A stretch of 64,000 nt of DNA from positions 1 to 64,000 of the forward strand of contig NZ_VIGV01000015.1 of assembly GCF_007858445.1 (NCBI RefSeq), in the 5' to 3' direction. The position numbers and the translations under genes are program-made. The notes below the pieces were generated by a model that was not told the origin of the DNA, did no database searches, and was given only the letters and a program-made list of their open reading frames with translations. Positions 21,606 to 30,149 of the stretch are shown here, one piece after another (position 1 is the stretch's first letter; each line of letters begins with the position of its first letter). Source of the DNA: Tsukamurella sputi. Its GTDB lineage: Bacteria; Actinomycetota; Actinomycetes; Mycobacteriales; Mycobacteriaceae.

Positions 21606-23279
21606 GTGAGTGAGTTCATCTACACGATGAAGAAGGTGCGTAAGGCGCACGGCGACAAGGTCATTCTCGACGACGTGACGATGTCGTTCTACCCCGGCGC
21701 CAAGATCGGCGTCGTCGGTCCGAACGGCGCGGGCAAGTCGTCGATCCTCAAGATCATGGCCGGCCTGGACCAGCCGTCGAACGGCGAGGCCTTCCTGGAC
21801 CCGGAGGCCACCGTCGGCATCCTGATGCAGGAGCCCCAGCTCGACGAGAGCAAGACGGTCAAGGAGAACGTCGAGGACGGCCTCGGCCAGACGATGGTCA
21901 ACCTCCGTCGGTACAACGAGGTCGCCGAGCTCATGGCCACCGACTACAGCGACGAGCTGATGGAGGAGATGGGCAAGCTGCAGGAGCAGCTGGACGCCGT
22001 CGACGCCTGGGATGTGGACTCGCAGATCGAGCAGGCGATGGACGCGCTGCGCTGCCCGCCGGGCGACTCGACCGTCGAGCACCTCTCCGGCGGTGAGAAG
22101 CGCCGCGTGGCGCTGTGCAAGCTGCTGCTCAGCAAGCCCGACCTGCTGCTCCTCGACGAGCCCACCAACCACCTGGACGCCGAGTCCGTCCTGTGGCTCG
22201 AGCAGCACCTCGCGAGCTACCCGGGCGCCGTCCTGGCCGTGACCCACGACCGGTACTTCCTCGACCATGTCGCGCAGTGGATCTGCGAGGTCGACCGCGG
22301 CAAGCTGCACCCGTACGAGGGCAACTACTCCACGTACCTGGAGAAGAAGGCCGAGCGGCTCGAGGTGCAGGGGAAGAAGGATCAGAAGCTGCAGAAGCGC
22401 CTTAAGGAGGAGCTCGCCTGGGTCCGTTCCGGTGCCAAGGCCCGGCAGACCAAGAACAAGGCCCGTCTCGAGCGCTACGACGAGATGGCCGCGGAGGCCG
22501 AGAAGCACCGCAAGCTCGATTTCGAGGAGATCCAGATCCCCACGCCGCCGCGGCTGGGCAACGTGGTCGTCGAGGTGAAGAACCTGGACAAGGGCTTCGA
22601 CGGGCGAGTCCTGATCAAGGACCTGAGCTTCACGCTGCCGCGCAACGGCATCGTCGGCGTGATCGGCCCCAACGGCGTCGGCAAGACCACGCTGTTCAAG
22701 ACCATCGTCGGCCTGGAGTCCCCGGATTCGGGCGACGTCAAGGTGGGCGAGACGGTCAAGCTGAGCTACGTCGACCAGAACCGCGCCAACATCGACCCGA
22801 AGAAGACCGTCTTCCAGGTGGTCTCCGACGGCCTCGACTACATCACCGTCGGTCAGAACGAGATGCCGGCCCGCGCCTACGTGAGCGCCTTCGGCTTCAA
22901 GGGCCCGGACCAGCAGAAGCCCTCGGAGGTGCTCTCGGGCGGTGAGCGCAACCGCCTGAACCTGGCGCTCACCCTCAAGGAGGGCGGCAACCTGATCCTC
23001 CTCGACGAGCCGACCAACGACCTCGACGTCGAGACTCTCTCGAGCCTGGAGAACGCACTGGAGCAGTTCCCCGGCTGCGCCGTGGTGATCTCCCACGACC
23101 GCTGGTTCCTGGATCGCACCTGCACCCACATCCTGGCGTGGGAGGGCAACGTCGAAGAGGGCCAGTGGTTCTGGTTCGAGGGCAACTTCGAGGCCTACGA
23201 GGCGAACAAGGTCGAGCGTCTGGGCGCCGAGGCGGCGCGCCCGCACGCGGTGACGCACCGCAAGCTCACCCGCGACTGA
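21606..23279 (+). CDS. ettA: Energy-dependent translational throttle protein EttA (ABC-F ATPase)
   Basis: A 557-aa ABC-F protein with two nucleotide-binding domains. The first has GPNGAGKSS, LSGGEKRR and LLLLDEPTNHLD; the second GPNGVGKTT, LSGGERNR and LILLDEPTNDLD. A charged linker of about 80 residues lies between (EKKAERLEVQGKKDQKLQKR) and an arm insertion sits in domain 1. EttA binds the ribosomal E site and couples the first peptide bond to the ATP/ADP ratio. The first eight codons (MSEFIYTM) come from the mobile element and replace the native ones left at 10709. The gene is therefore intact but re-wired to an element promoter. In M. tuberculosis its neighbour is likewise gdh. Confidence 0.96.
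   Translation: MSEFIYTMKKVRKAHGDKVILDDVTMSFYPGAKIGVVGPNGAGKSSILKIMAGLDQPSNGEAFLDPEATVGILMQEPQLDESKTVKENVEDGLGQTMVNLRRYNEVAELMATDYSDELMEEMGKLQEQLDAVDAWDVDSQIEQAMDALRCPPGDSTVEHLSGGEKRRVALCKLLLSKPDLLLLDEPTNHLDAESVLWLEQHLASYPGAVLAVTHDRYFLDHVAQWICEVDRGKLHPYEGNYSTYLEKKAERLEVQGKKDQKLQKRLKEELAWVRSGAKARQTKNKARLERYDEMAAEAEKHRKLDFEEIQIPTPPRLGNVVVEVKNLDKGFDGRVLIKDLSFTLPRNGIVGVIGPNGVGKTTLFKTIVGLESPDSGDVKVGETVKLSYVDQNRANIDPKKTVFQVVSDGLDYITVGQNEMPARAYVSAFGFKGPDQQKPSEVLSGGERNRLNLALTLKEGGNLILLDEPTNDLDVETLSSLENALEQFPGCAVVISHDRWFLDRTCTHILAWEGNVEEGQWFWFEGNFEAYEANKVERLGAEAARPHAVTHRKLTRD
21612..21629 (+). other. attR core
   Basis: GAGTTCATCTACACGATG, codons 3-8 of the restored ettA, matches the attL core at 10715-10732 with two silent differences. 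The element copy conserves the encoded peptide EFIYTM exactly, so integration rebuilds a working reading frame. Confidence 0.82.
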
Positions 23280-23294
23280 GTCCCCGCTCCCGCG

Positions 23295-23335
23295 AACGAC
23301 GACGCCCCCGGCCCAGCGCCGGGGGCGTCGTCGTT
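23295..23335 (+). terminator. Terminator after ettA
   Basis: An 18-bp arm beginning AACGACGACGCCCCC (23295-23312) pairs with the matching arm ending CGTCGTCGTT (23318-23335) around a 5-nt loop. It separates ettA from gdh. Confidence 0.85.
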
Positions 23336-23477
23336 CATTACTCGCCCGTAGCCCCCACCCCGGACGTAGTGTGGTGCCCGGAGCTCACTGGCTCCGTCAC
23401 ACCTTGGCAACGGCGCCGCGTGCTGACCCCGCATTTTGGCGTGCCGCTGTCACGATCCCCGCAGGAGGAGCACGCCC

Positions 23478-26400
23478 GTGGCGCAGTCCGCGATCGATCC
23501 GTCCGTCTTCACCGGTGCCTCATCCGTTGTGGCCGCGCAGCCGCCCGGAAAGTCACCGTCGGACTTCTTGACCTGGCTCTCGGAGGACAACGCGCGCGTC
23601 CTCGGGACCCGGGTCGACGGTGTCGGCACCGGCGTCCTGGCCGAGCCCGACGCCAAGCTCCAGGCCGTGATCGACGCCATCCCGACGCCCGAACCGGGGA
23701 ACATCTCCATCGTCGAACTCGCGCAGCCCGTGGGCGACGCGGCGGGTTCGCCGAGCCTCCTGGCGGTCTCGCCGTCGGACGGCGGCCCCGCTCAGCTGTA
23801 CGCCATGGCGCTGACCGTGCTGGGCCTGCACCACAACGTCTTCGGCATCCCGATGGTGGGGGCGAAGATCGAGCGGGTCCTCGCCCGCATCGGCGTCGAC
23901 CGCGCCGACCCCGCGAACCAGCGCCTGCTCGAGTACATCCAGACCTTCCCACGGCTGCGCCTGGTCGTGGCCGACGAGGACGAGTTGGCCCGGGTCTTCG
24001 GTGGCCTGCGCAACCTGGGCGACGAGGACCTCGCGCTGTTCCTCCGCACCGACCGGCTCGCCCGGTTCGCCACGGCGCTGGTGTACCTGCCACGCGACCG
24101 CTACACCTCGCGCGCCCGCGGCGTTCTCATCGACGTCCTCGAATCGGAGACGGGGATGCGGGTGGACCGCTTCACCGCCCGTGTCACCGAATCGGCCATC
24201 GCGCGCATCCAGTTCGTTCTGCTCCCGCGCGACGAGGCCGCAGTGCCGGTCTTCCACGCCGAGGACGAGGCGCGCATCCGGGCCCGGCTCGGCGACGTGA
24301 GCCGTACCTGGGACGAGGACGTCCTCTCCGCGGCCGCCGCAGCGGGCGCCGACACGGCGACCCTCGCGGCGTACCTGCCGGGCATCTCGCCGAACTACAA
24401 GGAGGACCAGACCCCCGAGGTCGCGCTCCTCGACATCCGGCGCATCGCCGCACTGCCCGCCGAGGGCACCGATCTCGTCTTCTACGACCCGCCGGAGGGA
24501 CGCGGCGCCAACCTCGGCTTCACGATGTACATGACGGGCGGGCAGGTCACGCTCTCGGAGGTGCTGCCGGTGCTGCAGTCCCTCGGCGTGGACGTGCTCG
24601 ACGAGCGGCCGTACACCGTGCGCCGGCCCGACGGCGTGGTGTGCTCGGTCTACGACTTCGGCCTGCGGGTCTCGCCGGTGCTGCGGGCGACCGCCGCCGA
24701 GGGCGTCTCCGAGGCGGACCTGCCTGCGCACCTGGCGACGCTGCGCGGCCTGGCCAGCGGCGGCGCCGCGGCGGTCTGGCGCGGAGATGCCGAGGTCGAT
24801 CGGTTCAACGAGCTGATCTTCGCCTTCGGGCTGGACTGGCGCCGCGTCGCGCTGCTGCGTGCCATCGGCCAGTACCTGCGCCAGTGCGGTTTTCCGTACA
24901 GCCCCGGGCACATGGCGCAGGTGCTCCTGGAGCACCGCGACGCCGTGCTCGCGCTGGTGCGGCTGTGGACCGCGACTTTCGATCCGATCTCCGCCGATGC
25001 GGACGCCGCCGCCACCGCGGAGGCCGACCTGGAGTCCGCGTTCGCGGCGGTCACCAGCCTCGATGCGGACCGGATCCTCCGCGCGTACCTGCACGTCGTG
25101 CAGGCGGCCGTGCGCACGAACTTCTACGCCGACAAGCCGGTCATCTCGATCAAGCTCGAACCGGGCCGCATCCCGGAGGCGCCGAAGCCGCGTCCGCGCT
25201 TCGAGATCTTCGTCTACTCGCCCCGGGTCGAGGGCGTGCACCTGCGCTTCGGCATGGTCGCGCGCGGCGGTCTGCGCTGGTCGGATCGCCGGGAGGACTT
25301 CCGCACCGAGGTCCTCGGCCTGGTCAAGGCGCAGGCGGTGAAGAACGCCGTCATCGTGCCGGTGGGGGCCAAGGGCGGCTTCGTGGTCAAGCAACCGCCC
25401 GCGCTCACGGGCGACGCCGCTGCCGACCGCGACGCGCAGCGCGCCGAAGGCGTCGCCTGCTACCGCATGTTCATCTCGGGCCTGCTCGACGTGACCGACA
25501 ACCTCGGTCCCGACGGCGCGGTGCTCCCGCCCGAGCGCGTGGTGCGCCGCGACGCCGACGACACCTACCTCGTGGTGGCCGCCGACAAGGGCACCGCCTC
25601 GTTCTCCGACATCGCCAACGACGTGGCAGCGGGCTACGGCTTCTGGCTCGGCGACGCCTTCGCCTCCGGCGGCTCGGAGGGCTACGACCACAAGGGCATG
25701 GGCATCACGGCCCGCGGCGCGTGGGAGTCCGTGAAGATGCACTTCCGCGAGATGGGCATCGACACCCAGGCCGAGGACTTCACGACGGTCGGCGTGGGCG
25801 ACATGAGCGGCGACGTCTTCGGCAACGGCATGCTGCTCTCCGAGCACATCCGCCTGGTCGCGGCGTTCGACCACCGCGACATCTTCCTCGACCCGAACCC
25901 CGATGCGGCCGTCGGCTTCGCGGAGCGCCGGCGCCTGTTCGACCTGCCACGGTCGTCGTGGAAGGACTACGACAGCAGCAAGATCAGCGAGGGCGGAGGC
26001 GTCTACAGCCGCGACGCGAAGTCGGTGCCGATCAGCCCGCAGGTCCGCGCCGCGCTCGGCCTCGCCGACGGGATCACCGAGATGACCCCGCCCGAGCTCA
26101 TGCGGGCGGTGCTGCTGGCCCCCGTCGACCTGCTGTGGAACGGCGGCATCGGGACGTACATCAAGGCCTCGTCGGAGGGCAACGGTGACGTGGGCGACCG
26201 CGCCAACGACGCGATCCGCGTGGACGGCAACCAGGTGCGCGCCAAGGTCGTCGGCGAGGGCGGCAACCTGGGTGTCACCGCCCTCGGGCGGATCGAGTTC
26301 GACCGCAGCGGCGGCCGGATCAACACCGACGCGATGGACAACTCGGCCGGCGTGGACTGCTCCGACCACGAGGTCAACATCAAGATCCTGTTGGACCGGC

Positions 26401-27698
26401 AGATCGCCGCGGGCGCGATCCCCGAGGCCGAGCGGCACGATCTGCTCGTCTCGATGACGGACGATGTCTCGCGACTCGTGCTCGCGGACAACGTCTCGCA
26501 GAACACCGCACTGTCCGTGGAACGCTCGCTGGCGCCGAAGATGGTGGACGTGCACGCGCGGATCCTCGCGGACCTGTCCCGCAACCGCGGCGTCGACCTC
26601 CGCCTGGAGGCGCTCCCGACGCGCAAGGAGACGGATCGCCTGCAGGCCGCCGGCCTGGGCCTGAGCTCGCCGGAGCTATGCAACCTCATGGCGCACGTCA
26701 AGCTGGCGGTCAAGGACGACGTGCTCGCCAGCGACCTACCCGACAACGACGTGCTCGCGGCGCGGCTGCCGGACTACTTCCCCGACCACCTGCGCGAGCG
26801 CGCCGCGGAGGCCGTCTTCCAGCATCCGCTGCGCCGGGAGATCGTCACCACCCAGGCGGTGAACGAGCTCGTCGACAACGCGGGCGTGAGCTTCGTCTAC
26901 CGGCTGCAGGAGGAGACCGGGGCTGCGGCGCCCGACGCCGTGCGTGCTTTCGTGGCCGTGAGCCGGGTGTTCGGGCTTCCCGAGACGTGGGCGGCGATCA
27001 GGGCACTGCCGACCTCGGCCGCGGAGTCGGCCGCACTGCTCGCGGAGAGCCGTCGTGTGCTCGACCGGGGCGCGCGCTGGATGCTCACCAACCGGCCGCA
27101 GCCGATCGCGATCGGCGCCGAGGTCAACCGGTACGCGGACCGCATCGCGGCGATGACGGCCGCGATGCCGGACTGGGATATCCAGTACGACGCGCACGCC
27201 TGCCGCGCCGCGGATCACGCCCGCGAGGCGGGGGTTCCCGATGATCTGGCGTACGCCGTCAGCCGCGCCCTGTACCGGTTCAGCCTGCTGGACGTGGTGG
27301 ACATCGCCGACATCACCGAGCGCGAGGACGACGAGGTGGGCCGCCTGTACTTCGCGCTCATGCAGCATCTGCGGGTCGACAGGATGCTCGGCGCGGTCGC
27401 GGAGCTGCCGCGCGGGGACCGGTGGAGCGAGATGGCGCGACTGGCCCTGCGCGACGACCTCTACGGGGCGCTGCGCGCGCTCACCGTCGAGGTGCTCAAC
27501 TTCACCGAGCCCGATGAGCCCGCAACGCAGAAGATCGGGGACTGGGCATCGCACCACGCGCAGCGGCTCGAGCGGGTCGGCGCGCTGCTCGCCGAGATCC
27601 TCGATCCTGTGGACGGCGCGGCGGTCGGCGCGAACGACGAGTCGCGACTGTCGGTCGCGACCCGCGCGCTGCGGTCGCTGCTGCGGCACGTGGGCTAG
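23478..27698 (+). CDS. gdh: NAD-specific glutamate dehydrogenase, large type
   Basis: GTG 23478 follows GGAGGAGCACGCCC; an in-frame ATG at 23436 has no such site. The 1,406-aa product belongs to the large (L-type) NAD-GDH family that deaminates glutamate to 2-oxoglutarate. Visible features are an N-terminal regulatory part (1-500), the catalytic signature RGGLRWSDRREDFRTEVLGL with KAQAVKNAVIVPVGAKGGFV (about 590-640), the nucleotide-binding core (KVVGEGGNLGVTALGR near 925) and a helical C-terminal domain. It is shorter than the roughly 1,600 aa I recall for mycobacterial homologues, mainly in the N-terminal region. It lies directly after ettA as in M. tuberculosis. Confidence 0.93.
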   Translation: MAQSAIDPSVFTGASSVVAAQPPGKSPSDFLTWLSEDNARVLGTRVDGVGTGVLAEPDAKLQAVIDAIPTPEPGNISIVELAQPVGDAAGSPSLLAVSPSDGGPAQLYAMALTVLGLHHNVFGIPMVGAKIERVLARIGVDRADPANQRLLEYIQTFPRLRLVVADEDELARVFGGLRNLGDEDLALFLRTDRLARFATALVYLPRDRYTSRARGVLIDVLESETGMRVDRFTARVTESAIARIQFVLLPRDEAAVPVFHAEDEARIRARLGDVSRTWDEDVLSAAAAAGADTATLAAYLPGISPNYKEDQTPEVALLDIRRIAALPAEGTDLVFYDPPEGRGANLGFTMYMTGGQVTLSEVLPVLQSLGVDVLDERPYTVRRPDGVVCSVYDFGLRVSPVLRATAAEGVSEADLPAHLATLRGLASGGAAAVWRGDAEVDRFNELIFAFGLDWRRVALLRAIGQYLRQCGFPYSPGHMAQVLLEHRDAVLALVRLWTATFDPISADADAAATAEADLESAFAAVTSLDADRILRAYLHVVQAAVRTNFYADKPVISIKLEPGRIPEAPKPRPRFEIFVYSPRVEGVHLRFGMVARGGLRWSDRREDFRTEVLGLVKAQAVKNAVIVPVGAKGGFVVKQPPALTGDAAADRDAQRAEGVACYRMFISGLLDVTDNLGPDGAVLPPERVVRRDADDTYLVVAADKGTASFSDIANDVAAGYGFWLGDAFASGGSEGYDHKGMGITARGAWESVKMHFREMGIDTQAEDFTTVGVGDMSGDVFGNGMLLSEHIRLVAAFDHRDIFLDPNPDAAVGFAERRRLFDLPRSSWKDYDSSKISEGGGVYSRDAKSVPISPQVRAALGLADGITEMTPPELMRAVLLAPVDLLWNGGIGTYIKASSEGNGDVGDRANDAIRVDGNQVRAKVVGEGGNLGVTALGRIEFDRSGGRINTDAMDNSAGVDCSDHEVNIKILLDRQIAAGAIPEAERHDLLVSMTDDVSRLVLADNVSQNTALSVERSLAPKMVDVHARILADLSRNRGVDLRLEALPTRKETDRLQAAGLGLSSPELCNLMAHVKLAVKDDVLASDLPDNDVLAARLPDYFPDHLRERAAEAVFQHPLRREIVTTQAVNELVDNAGVSFVYRLQEETGAAAPDAVRAFVAVSRVFGLPETWAAIRALPTSAAESAALLAESRRVLDRGARWMLTNRPQPIAIGAEVNRYADRIAAMTAAMPDWDIQYDAHACRAADHAREAGVPDDLAYAVSRALYRFSLLDVVDIADITEREDDEVGRLYFALMQHLRVDRMLGAVAELPRGDRWSEMARLALRDDLYGALRALTVEVLNFTEPDEPATQKIGDWASHHAQRLERVGALLAEILDPVDGAAVGANDESRLSVATRALRSLLRHVG

Positions 27699-27752
27699 CT
27701 CGCGGGGTGCGGGGACGGCGGCGCCCGGCGGTGGTCGGCTAGCGTTGAGGAC

Positions 27753-28229
27753 GTGACCGATTACAGCTTCACCGCCGCGGGCGTGACGGGCGTGCGCTCC
27801 GTGAACGCCGACGGCGCTCCCGTCCTGACGGTGCCGGTGGACGTGCGCTGGTCCGATATGGACGTCTACCAGCACATCAACAACGCCCGGATGGTGACGC
27901 TGCTGGAGGAGGCGCGCATCCCGCTGCTCTTCGCGCCCGACGCCCCCACCCGCGACCTGCTCGACGGGCTGCTGCTGGCCAAGCTCGAGGTGGAGTACCG
28001 CGGGCAACTGCGGCACCAGGATTCGCCGCTGCAGATCACACTGTGGACCTCCGCGGTACGGGCGGCGGACTTCGTGGTGCACCACGAGGTGCGTCCCGCC
28101 GGCGCCGCGCTCGACACCGCCCCGGCGGTGATCGCGCAGGTCCGGCTGGCGGCCTTCGATGTGGGGGAGCAGCGCGTCCGGCGCCTGTCGGGGGAGCAGC
28201 GCGACTACGTGAAGTCCTTCTCCCGGTGA
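27753..28229 (+). CDS. Acyl-CoA thioesterase, hot-dog fold (4HBT type)
   Basis: GTG 27753 starts a 158-aa protein. The hot-dog motif is VRWSDMDVYQHINNARMVTL, with the catalytic-type Asp in the 4-hydroxybenzoyl-CoA thioesterase position, followed by the strand LLLAKLEVEYRGQLRHQD. It should hydrolyse acyl-CoA esters in the cytoplasm. The substrate is unknown. Synteny matches Rv2475c. Its TGA overlaps the GTG of the next gene, so the two are coupled. Confidence 0.85.
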   Translation: MTDYSFTAAGVTGVRSVNADGAPVLTVPVDVRWSDMDVYQHINNARMVTLLEEARIPLLFAPDAPTRDLLDGLLLAKLEVEYRGQLRHQDSPLQITLWTSAVRAADFVVHHEVRPAGAALDTAPAVIAQVRLAAFDVGEQRVRRLSGEQRDYVKSFSR

Positions 28230-28870
28230 GCGATCGACGTTTGACGGTGGCGGGCGCGGGGCCGCGCTCGAATCTCGCGGCCTTCGTCACCCGGCTGCTC
28301 CGCACCGACGACTCGGCGGTGATCCGCGTGCGTCGCCGCGATGAGGCGCACGTCGAGGTCTGGGGCAGGACCGGATTCGGGGTCCTGGCGGTGCGAGTGC
28401 TCAGCGGGGCCGTCGCACCGGAGTCGCTCGTGTGCGGTGCGGCGTCCGTCCTGGACTCGCTGCGCCTGGCACCGTCGGACGAGGGCGGTTACGTGGACGT
28501 GGGCTTCGCCCTGGACTCGGCGTGGCGCGGGGCACTGCCGCCCGCGACCGGTTTCGAGCACCTCGACGACGTGCCCGCGCAGGCGCTGCGTGCCGTCGCG
28601 GCCCGGGGCGTCGAGGTCGGCCGGGAGGCCGGCGGCCCGGCGGGTCCGCCGGCCTCGCTGCTGGACTCCGAGGTGGTCAGCGTGGCCTCCGGGGACACCA
28701 CGGTGCCGATCAGCCTGCGCACCGCGTTCGCCCTGGAGGCCATGGGCTTCGCCGCCGACGGTGCCGACGAGCCCGTCCGGATCTCCGCGTCCGCGACGTG
28801 GGTCCGGATCGACGCCCGGTTCGGCTCGCTGTACCAGCGGCGCGAATCCGGTCCGGGGCTACTGGTCTGA
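28226..28870 (+). CDS. Conserved hypothetical protein (Rv2474c-like)
   Basis: GTG 28226 overlaps the thioesterase stop. The 214-aa protein has no membrane span or known catalytic motif. It has an N-terminal mixed alpha/beta region (SNLAAFVTRLLRTDDSAVIR, VEVWGRTGFGVLAVRVLSG) and a Gly/Pro-rich middle (GREAGGPAGPPAS). Its size and place match Rv2474c of M. tuberculosis as I recall it. The 3' end overlaps the convergent MerR gene by 12 nt. Confidence 0.75.
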   Translation: MSDRRLTVAGAGPRSNLAAFVTRLLRTDDSAVIRVRRRDEAHVEVWGRTGFGVLAVRVLSGAVAPESLVCGAASVLDSLRLAPSDEGGYVDVGFALDSAWRGALPPATGFEHLDDVPAQALRAVAARGVEVGREAGGPAGPPASLLDSEVVSVASGDTTVPISLRTAFALEAMGFAADGADEPVRISASATWVRIDARFGSLYQRRESGPGLLV

Positions 28871-29551
28871 GTCGTCCGGGGCTGCGGCCCCGGCGCGCGT
28901 GGTCTCGGACAGCGCCCCCTCGCCCTGCGCCGCCCCGGCCCGGGCGGCGAAGAGCATTGCCGTGCGGTTCTGCTGTGCGAGGCGGCGCAGGGTCTGCAGG
29001 ACCCGGTCGGACAGCACGGTCCCGACGATCGCGGTACGCAGTGCCTGCGCGTCGTCGCCGGTGAGGGTCTCGAGATCGGTGGCGGCGATCCGCTCCGCCG
29101 CGTCCGCCCACCCGTCGAGGGTCGCGGTGGTGCCCACGTCGCAGGTCTCCGTCAGCGCCTTGAGCTGGGCTCCGAGCTGGGGGAGCAGCACGTCGCCGTC
29201 CTGGATCCGCCAGCCGCGATGCTCGATGAACGCGGCCGCGGCGGCGGTCCAGTCCGGGTCCTCGTCGAAATCCGTGCCCTCCGTGAGCGCCTCCTGTGCG
29301 ACCCCGAGCAGTTCCGTGCGCGGCACCGTCGGGCTGTCGAGGGCGTCAAGGACGCTGCGGACCCGGGCCAGCGACAGGCCGCCGGACTCGACGAGCGCGC
29401 GGATGAGGCGCACACGGTCGACGTGCGCGGGGCCGTACTCGGCCTGCGTGCGGGTGATCGTCTCGCCGGGGCGCAGGAGCGACTCGCGCAGGTAGTACTT
29501 CAGCGACGCCGTACTGACGCCCGTCTCAGCGGACAACTCGGACAAACGCAT
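28859..29551 (-). CDS. MerR-family transcriptional regulator
   Basis: ATG 29551 gives 230 aa beginning MRLSELSAETGVSTASLKYY, the typical MerR helix-turn-helix; a longer frame from 29608 would extend into the operator. The C-terminal 150 residues are helical and resemble the effector domain of actinobacterial MerR proteins without Cys ligands, so an organic effector or protein partner is likelier than a metal. It is divergent from the DUF4188 gene and shares an inverted-repeat operator with it. Confidence 0.85.
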   Translation of the reverse strand: MRLSELSAETGVSTASLKYYLRESLLRPGETITRTQAEYGPAHVDRVRLIRALVESGGLSLARVRSVLDALDSPTVPRTELLGVAQEALTEGTDFDEDPDWTAAAAAFIEHRGWRIQDGDVLLPQLGAQLKALTETCDVGTTATLDGWADAAERIAATDLETLTGDDAQALRTAIVGTVLSDRVLQTLRRLAQQNRTAMLFAARAGAAQGEGALSETTRAGAAAPDDSDQ

Positions 29552-29566
29552 GTATCGATCTTGACA

Positions 29567-29607
29567 TGGATAGTAAAACTCTCCAATATGGGTAGCGGCA
29601 CTATCCA
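29567..29607. promoter_or_regulatory. Operator between merR and DUF4188 genes
   Basis: TGGATAGT (29567-29574) and ACTATCCA (29600-29607) form a perfect 8-bp inverted repeat with 25 bp between the arms in the 81-bp divergent intergenic region. The region also has TTGACA (29561-29566). It is the obvious binding site for the MerR protein. Confidence 0.6.
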
Positions 29608-29632
29608 ATTAAGATCCGGCGGAGAGGGACCC

Positions 29633-30118
29633 ATGAACCACGATCTTCAGACCGACACCCACGACGGTGATCTGGTCGTCTTCCTGCTGGGCATGCGCCC
29701 CCGGCGGACCTGGAGGCTGGGGCAGTCCGCGTTCGTCGCGCGATCGCTGCGCCGGATGCTGTCCGAGATCGAGCGTGACCGCGAGCGCGGCGGCGCCCTG
29801 GGGTACCTGGGTGGATTCAAGGCGATCGCGCCGGGCGGGCCCCTGCTGGTGCAGTACTGGCGCAGCTTCGCCGAGCTCGAGAGCTATTCGCACTCGACCG
29901 ACTTCACGCACCGGCCGGCCTGGTTGGAGTTCTACAAGATGGCCCACGGTCAGGGACGTTCGACCGTCGGCATCTGGCATGAGACCTACCGCGTGCCCGC
30001 CGGGGCGCACGAGTCGATCTACGCGGACCTGTCCGCGCCGGTCGGCCTCGCCGCGGCCGTCGGGTCGCAGCCCTTAGCCCGACGGGGCCGCACCTCCCGG
30101 GAGCGGATCGGGGCCTGA
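29633..30118 (+). CDS. DUF4188 family protein
   Basis: ATG 29633 follows GGAGAGGG. The 161-aa protein has the DUF4188 layout: an N-terminal strand (DGDLVVFLLGMRPRRTWRLG), central GYLGGFKAIAPGGPLLVQYW, and the C-terminal HxxxE-like GIWHETYRVPAGAHESIYAD. Members are ferredoxin-like fold proteins related to monooxygenase/heme-binding small proteins, with no proven activity that I know of. Its promoter is shared with the divergent MerR regulator, which probably activates it. Confidence 0.78.
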   Translation: MNHDLQTDTHDGDLVVFLLGMRPRRTWRLGQSAFVARSLRRMLSEIERDRERGGALGYLGGFKAIAPGGPLLVQYWRSFAELESYSHSTDFTHRPAWLEFYKMAHGQGRSTVGIWHETYRVPAGAHESIYADLSAPVGLAAAVGSQPLARRGRTSRERIGA

Positions 30119-30149
30119 GCGGGCCCGTGCGACGGATTCGGGCCGGCGC

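Larger units (their letters stand above)
10715..21629. mobile_element. Integrated phage-satellite-like element inserted in ettA
   Basis: The element is bounded by the ettA-derived direct repeats. It carries an integrase next to attL, two excisionase-like HTH proteins, an iteron-containing initiator gene, a run of about ten very small overlapping genes, a terminase small subunit-like gene and an Lsr2 paralogue. No portal, capsid, tail, large terminase, holin, relaxase or FtsK-type transfer gene is visible. This argues against a complete prophage or a conjugative element and favours a PICI-like satellite. Codon use is clearly more AT-rich than in the flanking backbone. The classification is inference; the boundaries are seen in the sequence. 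Confidence 0.8.

Noticed and set aside
10733-21611. Complete prophage or integrative conjugative element
   Set aside because: No capsid, portal, tail, large terminase, lysis, relaxase or FtsK/TraB-like gene is visible in any frame.
23553-26555. Minus-strand frame of 1,000 codons opposite gdh
   Set aside because: Antisense shadow rich in Arg, Asp and Val; gdh on the plus strand has full catalytic motifs.
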